Positions 27,464 to 37,481 of a stretch of DNA of 64,000 nt are shown here, piece by piece. A model generated the notes under the pieces. That model did no database searches and was not told the DNA's origin. It saw only the letters and a list, made by a program, of their open reading frames with translations. Position numbers and translations under genes: made by a program. The stretch covers positions 62,001-126,000 of the forward strand of contig NZ_CP090640.1 in assembly GCF_029633825.1 (NCBI RefSeq), read 5' to 3'. The stretch is from Burkholderia contaminans. GTDB taxonomy: Bacteria; Pseudomonadota; Gammaproteobacteria; Burkholderiales; Burkholderiaceae. The stretch's first letter is position 1. Every line of letters starts with the position of its first letter.

Positions 27464-28429
27464 ATGAGCGGCGGACTTCCGTTTCCCGCATCCCGCAGCA
27501 AGTCGTTGCCGTCCTCGACGGTCTTCCTGATCCTCGCCGCCGCCGCGCTGCTGTCCGGCTGCGGGCTGCTGCCGGTGCAGAATCCGCCCGCGCCGATCAG
27601 CGAGGCGCTCGTCGAGCCCGTCGAGGAAACCGCCGGCAAGCCGCTGACGATGCCGCCCATGCCGGCACTGACGCACCCGGAAGAACCGGAAGCGCCGAAG
27701 AAGCCGCACCGCGAAGTCCCGCGGCCGAAGCCCGTGCAACGCCCGGAATCGCCGACACCGCCGCCGCCTCCGCCGCCGCCGATCGTCGCGACGCGCCCGC
27801 TCGACCGCACCCAGATCCATGCGCTGCTCGACAGCGAAGTCGCGCGCCGCAACGGCAAGGTGATCGGCCGCGCGGTCGACATGGTGACCGACGCGAGCGG
27901 CAAGCCGCGCGAGATGATCGTCAACCTGCAGGGCTTCATGGGCGTGGGCGACCGCAAGGTCATCTTCCCGTGGAACGTGTTCCGCTTCACGCCGGGCGGC
28001 AAACAGGAGCCGATCGTGCTCGACGTGCCGTCGGGCGACCTGCCGCCGGCCGCGCGGCCCAAGGCCGTGCCGCTGTCCGGCTCGGCAGCGGCCTCGCCCG
28101 CGACGCGGCTGCCGATGCTCGACAGCGACGTCGAGCGCCCGAACGGCACGAAGATCGGCCGGATCGTCGACGTGCTGATCGACCGCGCGTCGCAGCCGCA
28201 GGCGGTCGTGCTCGACCTCGGCGGTCTAGTCAATACCGACCGCCGTTCGATCGCCGCGAGCTGGGGCGCGCTGCGCTTCGTCACGCGCGACAAGGCGCTG
28301 CATCCGCAGCTCGACCTGAACGACGCACAGATCAAGGCGTCGCCGCCCTACGCGGCCGACAAGCCGATCGTCGCGGTTTTCCCGCCCGTTGCCCCGGCAC
28401 CGGCTTCGTCTGCGAGCGCGACCCGATGA
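27464..28429 (+). CDS. PRC-barrel lipoprotein with polyproline linker
   Basis: 321 residues. A signal peptide ends in the lipobox LLSGC (Cys33), so it is probably lipidated and exported. A proline-rich linker (residues ~60-110, including a run of about eight Pro) leads to two PRC-barrel-like units near 115-170 and 215-270 that share the pattern 'S-V-R-NG-IGR-VD'. A GGAG site nine bases upstream decides ATG 27464 over GTG 27458. PRC barrels are usually cytoplasmic; here the lipobox places them outside. Its stop overlaps the MFS start (ATGA). Function unknown. Confidence 0.82.
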   Translation: MSGGLPFPASRSKSLPSSTVFLILAAAALLSGCGLLPVQNPPAPISEALVEPVEETAGKPLTMPPMPALTHPEEPEAPKKPHREVPRPKPVQRPESPTPPPPPPPPIVATRPLDRTQIHALLDSEVARRNGKVIGRAVDMVTDASGKPREMIVNLQGFMGVGDRKVIFPWNVFRFTPGGKQEPIVLDVPSGDLPPAARPKAVPLSGSAAASPATRLPMLDSDVERPNGTKIGRIVDVLIDRASQPQAVVLDLGGLVNTDRRSIAASWGALRFVTRDKALHPQLDLNDAQIKASPPYAADKPIVAVFPPVAPAPASSASATR

Positions 28430-29685
28430 CGATCAAGCATTCCGTCAGCGCACGCAGTCTCCGGTCCCTCGACTGGCTCAACTTCTTCGTTGCAAACGTT
28501 CAAACAGGGTTCGGTCCGTTCATCGCGTCCTACCTCGCGTCGCACAAGTGGACGCAGGGCGAGATCGGCATGGTGCTGTCGATCGGCACGATCAGCGCGA
28601 TGGTCAGCCAGGTGCCGGGCGGCGCGGCCGTCGATGCGCTGAAGAACAAGAAAGGCGCGGCCGCGTGGGCGATCGCGGCCATCATCCTGTCCGCGGTGCT
28701 GCTCGCGTCGAGCCCGACGATCGTGCCGGTGATCGCCGCCGAGGTGTTCCACGGCTTCGCGAGCTGCATGCTCGTGCCGGCCATGGCCGCGATCTCGTTC
28801 TCGCTCGTCGGCCGCGCCGACCTCGGCGACCGGCTCGGCCGCAACGCGCGCTGGGCATCGATCGGCAGCGCGGTCGCCGCGGGCCTGATGGGGCTCACCG
28901 GCGAATACTTCTCCGCGCGCGCGGTGTTCTGGCTGACCGCCGTGCTCGCGCTGCCCGCGCTGTTCGCACTCGCGATGATCCAGCCGACACACGAGGTGAT
29001 CCCGCAGTCGTCGAAGCCCGACGATCGCGACGAAGCCGGCGAACGCGAAACGCTGCTCGAGCTGCTGCGCGACCGCCGGATGCTGATCTTCGCGGCGTGC
29101 GTCGTGCTGTTCCATCTGTCGAACGCGGCGATGCTGAACCTCGCGGCCGGCGAAGTCACAGCCGGAATGGGCGAGAACGTGCAGCTCGTGATCGCCGCGT
29201 GCATCATCGTGCCGCAAGCGATCGTCGCGATGCTGTCGCCGTGGGTCGGCCGCTCCGCGCAACGCTGGGGGCGCCGGCCGATCCTGCTGCTCGGCTTCTC
29301 GGCGCTGCCGGTGCGCGCGCTGCTGTTCGCCGGCGTGAGCAGCCCGTACCTGCTGGTACCGGTGCAGATGCTCGACGGCATCAGCGCGGCCGTGTTCGGC
29401 GTGATGCTGCCGCTGATCGCGGCCGACGTCGCGGGCGGCAAGGGCCGCTACAACCTGTGCATCGGGCTCTTTGGGCTCGCAGCCGGGATCGGCGCGACCC
29501 TCAGCACGGCCGCGGCCGGCTACGTCGCCGATCACTTCGGCAACGCCGTGAGCTTCTTCGGGCTCGCGGGCGCCGGTGCGCTCGCGGTGCTGCTGGTCTG
29601 GCTCGTGATGCCCGAAACGCGCGTCGCGAACGGTGATGCTGCCGCCGACGAACCGGCTGCCGCATCGCCTGAACAGGCGCGCTGA
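28426..29685 (+). CDS. MFS transporter
   Basis: 419 residues with about twelve membrane helices in two halves joined by a charged loop near residues 190-210 (SSKPDDRDEAGERE). The GRSAQRWGRRP motif after the sixth-seventh helix is of the MFS type. The substrate is not identifiable. It is coupled to the PRC-barrel lipoprotein by a four-base overlap and is followed 38 bases later by a FUSC-like gene, so the three may form one operon for export or envelope work. Confidence 0.9.
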   Translation: MTIKHSVSARSLRSLDWLNFFVANVQTGFGPFIASYLASHKWTQGEIGMVLSIGTISAMVSQVPGGAAVDALKNKKGAAAWAIAAIILSAVLLASSPTIVPVIAAEVFHGFASCMLVPAMAAISFSLVGRADLGDRLGRNARWASIGSAVAAGLMGLTGEYFSARAVFWLTAVLALPALFALAMIQPTHEVIPQSSKPDDRDEAGERETLLELLRDRRMLIFAACVVLFHLSNAAMLNLAAGEVTAGMGENVQLVIAACIIVPQAIVAMLSPWVGRSAQRWGRRPILLLGFSALPVRALLFAGVSSPYLLVPVQMLDGISAAVFGVMLPLIAADVAGGKGRYNLCIGLFGLAAGIGATLSTAAAGYVADHFGNAVSFFGLAGAGALAVLLVWLVMPETRVANGDAAADEPAAASPEQAR

Positions 29686-29723
29686 CACCGGCGCGCCGCC
29701 GTCACCTGCTTCTTGGCCAACGC

Positions 29724-30293
29724 ATGATGGATACGATCAGGACACTCAACGAAGCCCGCCAGCAGATCCAGCAGTCGATCTTCGATCTGTTCAAGGGGCT
29801 GTCATTCAGCGAACGGCTCGCGCAAGGCGCGCTGATGGCGCTGCAGGCCGTGTGCGGCGCATGCCTCGCGTACGTGATCGGCCACGCGCTGCACACCGAG
29901 CAGGCCGTATGGGCGGCGATCACCGCGATCGCCGTGACGCAGCACAACTACTCGGACACGATGTCGCTGTCGCGCGACCAGTTCGTCGGCGCGATGGTCG
30001 GCGGCGTGCTCGGCTTCGCCGGCGCGGCGCTCGGCGGCGACCGACTCGTCGCGTATGCGATTACCGTCGCGGTCGTGATTGTCTGCTGCTGGTGCCTGAA
30101 CGTCGGCAGCGCCGCACGGCTCGGCGGCGTAACCGCGACGATCGTGCTGCTGTTTCCGGGCAACGGCCCGCTGTGGGACATTCCGCTGATGCGGCTCGGC
30201 GAGGTGACGCTCGGCACCGTGTGTGCGCTGGGCGTGTGCTGGGTGATGTCGAAAATCGAGCGCCGCTGGTTCCGCCACGCGGCGGCAAAGTGA
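29724..30293 (+). CDS. FUSC/aromatic-acid-exporter-like membrane protein
   Basis: 189 residues. A basic N-terminal region is followed by about five to six helices that resemble the membrane half of FUSC/ArAE proteins (for example ITAIAVTQHNYSDTMSLSRDQFVG). The usual cytoplasmic domain is absent, so it is a short form. Two ATGs stand in tandem at 29724 and 29727. The substrate cannot be inferred from sequence. It converges on the rcnB-like gene. Confidence 0.82.
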   Translation: MMDTIRTLNEARQQIQQSIFDLFKGLSFSERLAQGALMALQAVCGACLAYVIGHALHTEQAVWAAITAIAVTQHNYSDTMSLSRDQFVGAMVGGVLGFAGAALGGDRLVAYAITVAVVIVCCWCLNVGSAARLGGVTATIVLLFPGNGPLWDIPLMRLGEVTLGTVCALGVCWVMSKIERRWFRHAAAK

Positions 30294-30357
30294 CGCGTTG
30301 ATCCGGCTGCCCGGCGCGCATCGCGGCATCGCGATCCGGGCCGGGCCGTCGGCCAGG

Positions 30358-30738
30358 TCAGTCGCCGATCCGCAGCACGATGCCGGAACCGATCTGCACC
30401 AGCAGGTGATCCCCGCCGACGCCGACCCATTGATAGCCGCGCGGCGGCGGGCTCAGGCGATAGCCGCGCCAGTCGTCGATCACGTACTGGCGATCTCGGA
30501 ACTCGGGCGGAAGCCGGTCGCCCTTGTGCCACTCGCGGCGCGGCTGGTCGGCCCAGCGCGGCGGCGCGTCGTCCTCATGGCGCATCTGGCCGGGCGGCAC
30601 GTGTTTCGGGCCATGGCCGCGCTGCATGCCGTGGCCGCCCTGGTCGTCGTGGTGGTCGTGGTCCTGCGCCATCGCGGCCGGCGCGGCGAAACCCGCCGCG
30701 ATCAGCGCGGCCAGCATCATCCCGTGCATCTTCTTCAT
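30358..30738 (-). CDS. RcnB-family periplasmic protein
   Basis: 126 residues. A signal peptide ends near Ala24 (AAMA-QD), followed by a His/Asp-rich stretch (DHDHHDDQGGHG) and the C-terminal YRLSPPPRGYQWVGVGGDHLLVQ pattern typical of the RcnB family (Ni/Co homeostasis in E. coli; here the metal is unproven). The start is supported by a GGAGGGAAGG site. It lies downstream of msbA on the same strand, with about 118 bases between. Confidence 0.85.
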   Translation of the reverse strand: MKKMHGMMLAALIAAGFAAPAAMAQDHDHHDDQGGHGMQRGHGPKHVPPGQMRHEDDAPPRWADQPRREWHKGDRLPPEFRDRQYVIDDWRGYRLSPPPRGYQWVGVGGDHLLVQIGSGIVLRIGD

Positions 30739-30856
30739 CGTGCCTTCCCTCCGTGTTGTCACGTCGAACGAAACCACTCGGACTGCCCGATGAAGACTAG
30801 CACACGGTATCGCGGGGCCACATGACCGCGCACATGACCACGCATATGACAGCGCG

Positions 30857-32638
30857 TTAAGCCGCCTGCTGCTGGTACTGGATCCGGTGCAGGTGCGCGT
30901 AGAGGCCGCCGTGGCGCAGCAATTCGTCGTGGCTGCCCTCCTCCACGATCTTGCCGGCCTCGAGCACGAGGATGCGGTCCGCACGCTCGATCGTCGACAG
31001 CCGGTGCGCGATCACGAGCGTCGTGCGGCCCTCCATCAGCCGTTCGAGCGCCGCCTGCACGTGGCGCTCCGATTCCGAGTCGAGCGCCGACGTCGCTTCG
31101 TCGAGGATCAGGATCGGCGCGTCCTTGTAGATCGCGCGCGCGATCGCGAGCCGCTGGCGCTGGCCGCCGGACAACCGCATCCCGTTGCCGCCGACGAGCG
31201 TGTCGAGCCCGTCGGGCATCGCGGCGACCGCATCGGCGAGGTTCGCGGCCTCGAGCGCGGCCTGCACGCGCGCGCGGTCGGGCGTCTGCCCGTATGCGAC
31301 GTTCGCGGCGATCGTGTCGTTGAACAGCACGACGTCCTGGCTGACCATCGCCATCTGGCCGCGCAACGCATGGAGATCGTAGTCGGCCACCGGCACGCCG
31401 TCGACCAGGATCGCCCCGTCGGTCGGGTCGAAGAAGCGCGGCAGCAGGTTCACGAGCGTCGTCTTGCCGCTGCCGGACGGGCCCGCGAGCGCGATCATCT
31501 CGCCAGGCGCGACCTTGAACGAGATGCGGTCGAGCGTCGGTCGCTCGGCCGTGCCGTAGTCGAACGTCACGTTGCGGAACTCGATGTCGCCGCGCGCATG
31601 TTCCAGCGGCCGGCCGCCGCCCTGCGGCTCGGCCGGTTCGTCGATCAGCCCGAAGATCAGCTCGGCCGCCGTCATCCCGCGCTGCAGCGGCTGGTTGACG
31701 TCGATCAGGTGCTTGAGCGGCGAGATCACGAGCAGCATCGACGTGACGAACGCGACGAAGCCGCCGACCGTCGTCTGGTCGTTCGACGACTGCACGACCG
31801 CGATCGTGATCACGACCGCGAGCGCGATCGACGCGAGGAACTGCGTGAGCGGCTGCGCGAGGCCGCCGGAGATCGTCATGCGCATCGCGTAGCCGCGCAG
31901 GCGCTTGCTCATCTGCGTGAAGCGGTCCATCTCGTACGCTTCGCCGTTGTGCACCTTCACGACCTTGTAGCCGCCGACCGTCTCCTCGACGATGTACGAC
32001 AGCTCGTTGGTCAACGTCTGGTGCTCGCGGTTCAGGCGGCGCAGGCGCCGGTTGATCTTGCTGACGAGCCAGCCGATGCCCGGCAGGATCACCGCGACGA
32101 TCAGCGTGAGTCGCCAGTTCAGGTAGAACAGGTAGCCGAGCAGGAAGATCACCGTCAGCGAATCGCGCACGAGCGTGACCATCACGCCGGTCAGCACCGA
32201 CAGGATCTGGTTGACCTCGAACACGATCGCGTTGATCACGGTGCTCGCCGTCTCGCGCTGGAAGAACGACGCGCCCGTGTGCAGCATCCGCTGGAACATC
32301 TCGAGCCGCAGCTGCAGCAGGATGCGGTTCGACACGTAGTTGAGCAGGTAATTCGATGCGTACTGCGATACGCCGCGCACGAGCGCGAGCCCGATCACGG
32401 CCATCGGCACGTACCATTTCGCGCGGTCGCTGCCGTGCGAGCCGAAGCCGTGGTCGAGCAGCGGCTTGAGCAGCGCCGGGATACCGGCCTCGGTGGCCGC
32501 GACGACGCCCATCGTCATCACGGCGAGCACCACGATGCCGATCAGCGGCCGGATGTACGGCCACAGGCGCTTGAGGACCGTCACGGGCGAGGTGCCCGTG
32601 CCGTCCATCGGTTTGCGAAGAGTGTTCTGGGTTTCCAA
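30857..32638 (-). CDS. msbA: Lipid A export ABC transporter MsbA
   Basis: 593 residues with six membrane helices and an ATP-binding domain in one chain: Walker [10 protein letters not shown] (Lys392), signature LSGGQ and Walker [13 protein letters not shown]. As a homodimer it flips lipid A-core across the inner membrane. The start codon is TTG at 32638, chosen because AAGGA lies five bases upstream and the next ATG (32608) has no such site. A TATAAT -10 is at 32726-32731. It is divergent from the glycosyltransferase genes. Confidence 0.95.
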   Translation of the reverse strand: METQNTLRKPMDGTGTSPVTVLKRLWPYIRPLIGIVVLAVMTMGVVAATEAGIPALLKPLLDHGFGSHGSDRAKWYVPMAVIGLALVRGVSQYASNYLLNYVSNRILLQLRLEMFQRMLHTGASFFQRETASTVINAIVFEVNQILSVLTGVMVTLVRDSLTVIFLLGYLFYLNWRLTLIVAVILPGIGWLVSKINRRLRRLNREHQTLTNELSYIVEETVGGYKVVKVHNGEAYEMDRFTQMSKRLRGYAMRMTISGGLAQPLTQFLASIALAVVITIAVVQSSNDQTTVGGFVAFVTSMLLVISPLKHLIDVNQPLQRGMTAAELIFGLIDEPAEPQGGGRPLEHARGDIEFRNVTFDYGTAERPTLDRISFKVAPGEMIALAGPSGSGKTTLVNLLPRFFDPTDGAILVDGVPVADYDLHALRGQMAMVSQDVVLFNDTIAANVAYGQTPDRARVQAALEAANLADAVAAMPDGLDTLVGGNGMRLSGGQRQRLAIARAIYKDAPILILDEATSALDSESERHVQAALERLMEGRTTLVIAHRLSTIERADRILVLEAGKIVEEGSHDELLRHGGLYAHLHRIQYQQQAA

Positions 32639-32832
32639 GGCAATCCTTCTTGAGCCGCGAAGCGGCGCCCGGACGTGGCCGCCCGGAATGTCGCCCTGTC
32701 GGGCGGGTGCCGAAAAGGGCTCAACATTATAGCCGCACCGCCCCCGCCGGCACGGTCATGGCGGCTGCGGGCGGCGGCCGGGCCGCGGGTATACTGCCGC
32801 TCACCGTTTTCTCCGCCTTTTCCGACGATTTC

Positions 32833-33585
32833 ATGGCTGAACCCTCCCTCGGCGTCGCCCTCATCGCCCTCAACGCGTCCGCGCGGCTCGCACAGTGCCT
32901 GGCCGCGCTGTCGTTCGCCGACGATGTCGTCGTCATCGACGGCGGCAGCACCGACGATACCGTCGCGATCGCGCAGGCACACGGCGCGCGCGTGATCGTC
33001 GAGCGCGACTGGCCGGGATTCGGCCCGCAGAAGAACCGCGCGCTCGACGCGCTCGACACCGACTGGATCCTGTCCCTCGATACCGACGAAGTCGTCACCC
33101 CGGAACTCGCGCAGTCGATCCGCGACACGATCCGCGCGCCGGCCGCGCAGGTCTATGCAGTCGACCGTCTGTCGAGCTTCTGCGGCCAGTGGATCCATCA
33201 CAGCGGCTGGTATCCCGACTGGATCCCGCGCCTGTTCCGGCGCGGCGCCGCGCGCTTCTCGGACGATCTCGTGCACGAACGCCTCGTGTTCGACGGCGCC
33301 GCGCAGCGGCTGTCCGGCAAGCTGATGCACTACTCGTACGAGGATTTCGAAACCGTCGTGCGCAAGCTCGACGCCTATTCGACGGCCGGCGCGCGCCAGC
33401 GCCGCGCCGCCGGCCAGCGCGGCGGCTTCGGCAAGGCGCTCGCGCGCGGCGCTCGGGCATTCGTGCGCACCTACGTGCTGCGCCGCGGCTTCCTCGACGG
33501 TCGCGCCGGTTTCATGATCGCCGTGTTCAACGCGGAAACCGTGTACTACCGCTTCCTGAAGCTCGGGCACGAACGGGCGCGCTAG
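32833..33585 (+). CDS. Family 2 glycosyltransferase (LPS core, WaaE-like)
   Basis: 250 residues. The GT2 fold is indicated by VVIDGGSTDDTV and the acidic ILSLDTDEVV. GPQKNRALD and the region around SYEDFETVVRKLDAYS match core-oligosaccharide transferases of the WaaE/LgtF type, which add beta-glucose to the inner core heptose. The exact linkage is not shown. A TATACT -10 lies upstream near 32789. Its position opposite msbA and near waaL supports lipopolysaccharide synthesis. Confidence 0.88.
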   Translation: MAEPSLGVALIALNASARLAQCLAALSFADDVVVIDGGSTDDTVAIAQAHGARVIVERDWPGFGPQKNRALDALDTDWILSLDTDEVVTPELAQSIRDTIRAPAAQVYAVDRLSSFCGQWIHHSGWYPDWIPRLFRRGAARFSDDLVHERLVFDGAAQRLSGKLMHYSYEDFETVVRKLDAYSTAGARQRRAAGQRGGFGKALARGARAFVRTYVLRRGFLDGRAGFMIAVFNAETVYYRFLKLGHERAR

Positions 33586-33701
33586 GCGCCCGCCCGGCAT
33601 GCAGCCGGCCCGGCGTTACAATGCCGGGCTGCCCGCGCCGCGCGCGCCCGACCGGCGGCGCCACGCGCCGCCCGCCACGACGACTACCGAATCCGACCGC
33701 C

Positions 33702-34544
33702 ATGTTCTCCATCATCATTCCGACCTGGAACAACCTGCCGTACCTCAAGCTCGTCGTCGACAGCCTGCGCCGCCACTCCGCGTACGACCACCAGATCATC
33801 GTGCACGTGAACGACGGCTCGGACGGCACGCTCGACTGGGTGCGCAGCGAAGGGATCGAGCACACCGCATCGCCGACCAACATCGGCATCTGCCACGCGG
33901 TGAACTGGGCCGCCGCGCGCGCCACGCGCGACTACGTCGTCTACATGAACGACGACATGTTCTGCTGCCCCGGCTGGGACACGGCGCTCGTGCGCCGCAT
34001 CGAACAGATGCCGACCGACCTCTTCATGCTGTCGGGCACGATGGTCGAGCCGATCGACACGCGCAACCCGTGCGTCGTGGTCAGCAACTTCGGCCGCGAC
34101 GCCGAACATTTCGACGCGGCGGGCCTCGTCGCAGCGGCTCCGAAGCTCGCGCGCGCGGACTGGCTCGGCTCGACCTGGCCGCCGACGCTCGTGCACCGCG
34201 ACTGGTGGAACCGGATCGGCGGCTACAGCAGCGAGCTGTCGCCCGGCATGAGCAGCGACAACGACTTCTCGATGAAATTCTGGGACGCCGGCTGCCGGAT
34301 CTTCATCGGGGTCGGCGACAGCCTCGTCTACCACTTCCAGCAGAAGAGCACGGGCAAGATCGTCAAGAACGATGGCCGCCGCCAGTTTCTGAACAAATGG
34401 GGCATGACCCAGGCGACGTTCGACCGCTATTTCCTGCATCGCGGCGAGCCGGCCGGCGCGCGCGTCGCACTCGACACGCCGGCCGTCGTCGGCCGTCTGA
34501 AGCGCGCGCTGCTGCGCTCGCGGATCAAGCGCGCGTTCAGCTGA
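33702..34544 (+). CDS. Family 2 glycosyltransferase
   Basis: 280 residues. A GT-A N-terminus MFSIIIPTWNNLPYLKL and an acidic donor-site motif YMNDDMF are present, with WLGSTWPPTLVHRDWW before a C-terminal region rich in basic residues. No membrane span is seen, so it likely works at the cytoplasmic face. Its neighbours point to outer-core or O-antigen sugar transfer. The specific sugar is unknown. Confidence 0.87.
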   Translation: MFSIIIPTWNNLPYLKLVVDSLRRHSAYDHQIIVHVNDGSDGTLDWVRSEGIEHTASPTNIGICHAVNWAAARATRDYVVYMNDDMFCCPGWDTALVRRIEQMPTDLFMLSGTMVEPIDTRNPCVVVSNFGRDAEHFDAAGLVAAAPKLARADWLGSTWPPTLVHRDWWNRIGGYSSELSPGMSSDNDFSMKFWDAGCRIFIGVGDSLVYHFQQKSTGKIVKNDGRRQFLNKWGMTQATFDRYFLHRGEPAGARVALDTPAVVGRLKRALLRSRIKRAFS

Positions 34545-34707
34545 TCGCACCCGGGTGATCGGATTCGTCTGATCAGGCCCCGTAAACGACACGGAAACGC
34601 GCCCTGCTTCGCGTATACTCTGCGCCGTTCGTCCCGGATCTCCCGCCGGGGCGCGCGGCGCGCGGCACGACGTACGCAAGCCGCATTCGTCCATTCGACA
34701 GGTTCCG

Positions 34708-35988
34708 ATGCTTTCGTTTTCCGCTCCCGCCTCGCGGCGCCTGACCGCCGCCCGCGCATTCGCCGTCGCCGCGCTCTGCATGGTGCCCGTCTCGACCGCG
34801 CTGACCAACGTGTTCTGCGGGCTGTTCGCCGCCGCGCTCGTGATTTCCCCCGAATTCTGGCGCGATCTGCGCTCGTTCGTCACCGACCCGGCCTCACTCG
34901 CGGCGCTGCTGATCCTGGCCGCGCTGGCCGCCAGCGTCACCTATACGGTCGCGCCGCACCACAAGGCGTGGAACTGGGTGGCCAAGTACGACAAGCTGCT
35001 GCTGCTGCCGTTCGCCGTGCTCGCCTTCCGTCATTCGAACTGGGCGCCGATCGTGCGGCGTTGCTGGTTCGGCACGCTGTGCGTGATCCTGCTGCTGTCG
35101 ACCACCAACTATCTCGGCCTGACCGCGATCGGGCCCGCGCACGCAACCGAACTGCCGCTGTCACGCGCCTGGGTGTTCAAGAACCACATCGCCGCCGGCA
35201 TGTTCGGCGCGCTGCTGTTCTACCAGGCGGCCGATCTCGCGCTGGCGGCGCGCACGGCGCTGTCGCGCGCCGCGTATGCGGGCGTCGCCGCGTGGTCGCT
35301 CGTCAACGTGTTCGTGATGCTGCAGGGGCGCACCGGGCAGGTCATCGCGCTGCTGCTGATCCTCGTCGTCGCCGTGCGTTTCGTGCTGTTGCTGCGCCGG
35401 CAGTCGGCGCTGCGGGCGGGGCTTGCCGCCGGCGTGTTCGTGCTGGCCGGCATCGCGCTCGTGGTCGCCGCGTGCACGGTTCACAACGGCCGGCTGACGA
35501 AGGTCGTGACGGAAGTGCAGCAATACCGGCAAAGCGACGCGGTCACGTCGACCGGGCTGCGCCTCGAGTGGTACAAGAAGGGGCTCGGGCTGTATAGCCA
35601 GCGCCCGTTGATCGGCTATGGCGCGGGCGGCCTCGAATCCGAATTCGAGAAGCTCACGGCCGGCAAGACGGCGGCCGAAGGCCAGCTCACGTCGAACCCG
35701 CACAACGAATACCTGCTGATGGCCGTGCAGCTCGGCACGCTCGGCCTGGTGCTGTTCGTCAATCTGATCGTGCAGATTGCGCGCGGCAGCCGCACGCTCG
35801 ATCCGCGCTCGCGGCATCTGCTGCTCGGCTGGCTCGCGATCTTCGCGGTCGGCAGTCTCGCCAATTCGCTGCTGCTCGATTTCGCCGAAGGGCACCTGAT
35901 CGTGCTGCTGGCCGGCATCCTGCTCGGCTGCGGCGAGCGCGCCGAGGCGCTGCCGCGCGAAACGTCGGCGATCCGGCGCAGCGCGTAA
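34708..35988 (+). CDS. waaL: O-antigen ligase family protein
   Basis: 426 residues with about ten to eleven membrane spans. A large periplasmic loop near residues 265-335 holds the conserved ligase histidine His332 (NPHNEYLLM), similar in position to that of E. coli WaaL. The protein joins O-antigen from undecaprenyl carrier to lipid A-core. A TATACT -10 element lies at 34614-34619. Membrane ligases and polymerases look alike, so Wzy-type polymerase is a less likely alternative. Confidence 0.85.
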   Translation: MLSFSAPASRRLTAARAFAVAALCMVPVSTALTNVFCGLFAAALVISPEFWRDLRSFVTDPASLAALLILAALAASVTYTVAPHHKAWNWVAKYDKLLLLPFAVLAFRHSNWAPIVRRCWFGTLCVILLLSTTNYLGLTAIGPAHATELPLSRAWVFKNHIAAGMFGALLFYQAADLALAARTALSRAAYAGVAAWSLVNVFVMLQGRTGQVIALLLILVVAVRFVLLLRRQSALRAGLAAGVFVLAGIALVVAACTVHNGRLTKVVTEVQQYRQSDAVTSTGLRLEWYKKGLGLYSQRPLIGYGAGGLESEFEKLTAGKTAAEGQLTSNPHNEYLLMAVQLGTLGLVLFVNLIVQIARGSRTLDPRSRHLLLGWLAIFAVGSLANSLLLDFAEGHLIVLLAGILLGCGERAEALPRETSAIRRSA

Positions 35989-36130
35989 CGCGCAGCGGCC
36001 TGCGCTCCGCCGGCGGTCGCTTCGGGCACCGCGGCGTTCGCGATCGATCTTCGACGGAAACGGGCCGGGCGGCCGGCTCGTCGCCAAACAAGCCGCCGGC
36101 AACCGGCCGGAAACGCGCGTTGCCCGCGCG

Positions 36131-37342
36131 TCAGTCGGACCCGGTGCGGTGCAGTCGCGACGTATCGACGACGGCTTCGGCCGGGCCAGGCGGATTCAGT
36201 CCAAGCATCTCGGCCGCCGCGGCTTTCACGCGCAGCGCACCGAGATTGACGAGGCAGTCGCTGCGGCTGTCGACCTTGCGCTCGCAGCCTTCGTGCCGGC
36301 ACGGCACGCAATCACCCCCCTGCAGCAGCCACACGTTCCCGTGCCGCCCCGAGCCGCGCAGCGGCCACGGATTCTCGGTCGCCGGCCAGTGCTGCGGCCA
36401 CGGCCCCCAGCGCACGGGGTCGGACGGGCCGAACAGCGCGATCGTGTCGGTGCCGGTCGCGGCCGCAACGTGCGTCGCGCCGGTGTCGGGCCCGATGAAA
36501 AGCCGTGCGCGCCGCACGAGTTCGGCGCTTTCACCGAACGTCAGGCGACCGACCAGGTTCAGTACATCGCCGCCCGCTTCGGCCGCGACCTGCTCCGCGT
36601 ACTCGCGCTCGCTGTCTGCCGGGCCGCCCGACAGCGCGACCGCGAAGCCGTGCTCGCGCAGCCAGCCGATCATCTCGACCCAGCCGTCGAGCCGCCATTG
36701 TTTGTAACGGAACATCGGATACGGATGCAGGACGACCAGCGGTTTGCCGGCACGGATCGCCGGCGATTCGGCCAGCCACGCGTCGAAGTGCGCGCGCCGC
36801 GCCGGATCGTCGCCGATACCGGGTGCAATGACCTCGGACACCGGCTCGATGCCGATCACGGGGGCAAGCGCCAGCGTGCTGACGACCGTATGCGCGGATT
36901 CGTGGTGATTGATCGCGATCCCGTTCAACATCATCCGCGTGAGCCACGTCACGCGGTCCGGATCGACGAGGCCGACCCGCTTGCGGCCCGCGAACCAGCT
37001 GTAGAAGCGCGGCCGGTCGGAGCTGAGCGCCGCGCACGCGAGATCGTAGCGACGCCACATCGACAGCGCGTCGCGCAGCCGCTCGCGGAAGCCCGCGCGT
37101 TGCGCGACGACGATCACACGCCGCACGTCCGGATTGTGCTCGAGCACGCCTTCGGTGCCGCGAAACACCAGCATGTCGATCTGTGCTTCCGGCCAGCGCG
37201 CTTTCAGCGAACGGACGAGCGGCGTCGTCAGCAGCACATCGCCGATACGGCGGGGGGCTGCCACGAGGATGGTTCTGGGCGGGCGGGCAGAAGAAAACAG
37301 GGCCACGGCGGGGGTGTCTGGCTGGCTGAACAAGGCTGGCAA
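36131..37342 (-). CDS. GT9 heptosyltransferase-like glycosyltransferase
   Basis: Up to 403 residues. The GT9 (heptosyltransferase) pattern RIGDVLLTTPLVRSL opens the protein and FIGPDTGATHVAAA is the donor-binding loop. A Cys-rich end (CVPCRHEGCERKVDSRSDC) is present and may bind metal. Two start codons are possible, TTG at 37342 and GTG at 37306; neither has a clear ribosome site. It probably adds a heptose or related sugar to the LPS core. It faces waaL from the opposite strand. Confidence 0.87.
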   Translation of the reverse strand: MPALFSQPDTPAVALFSSARPPRTILVAAPRRIGDVLLTTPLVRSLKARWPEAQIDMLVFRGTEGVLEHNPDVRRVIVVAQRAGFRERLRDALSMWRRYDLACAALSSDRPRFYSWFAGRKRVGLVDPDRVTWLTRMMLNGIAINHHESAHTVVSTLALAPVIGIEPVSEVIAPGIGDDPARRAHFDAWLAESPAIRAGKPLVVLHPYPMFRYKQWRLDGWVEMIGWLREHGFAVALSGGPADSEREYAEQVAAEAGGDVLNLVGRLTFGESAELVRRARLFIGPDTGATHVAAATGTDTIALFGPSDPVRWGPWPQHWPATENPWPLRGSGRHGNVWLLQGGDCVPCRHEGCERKVDSRSDCLVNLGALRVKAAAAEMLGLNPPGPAEAVVDTSRLHRTGSD

Positions 37343-37481
37343 TGTACAGGATTTTGCAGCAGCCGGCGCGACATCGCGAATCGGCCGTGCGGCTAGCCTG
37401 ATGCGGCCCCGCTCGCGAGGTGCGGCGCGGCATGCGCACCTCGCGCCGGTGGGGTACGCGGTGCCCGCGAGGCCCGTGGCG

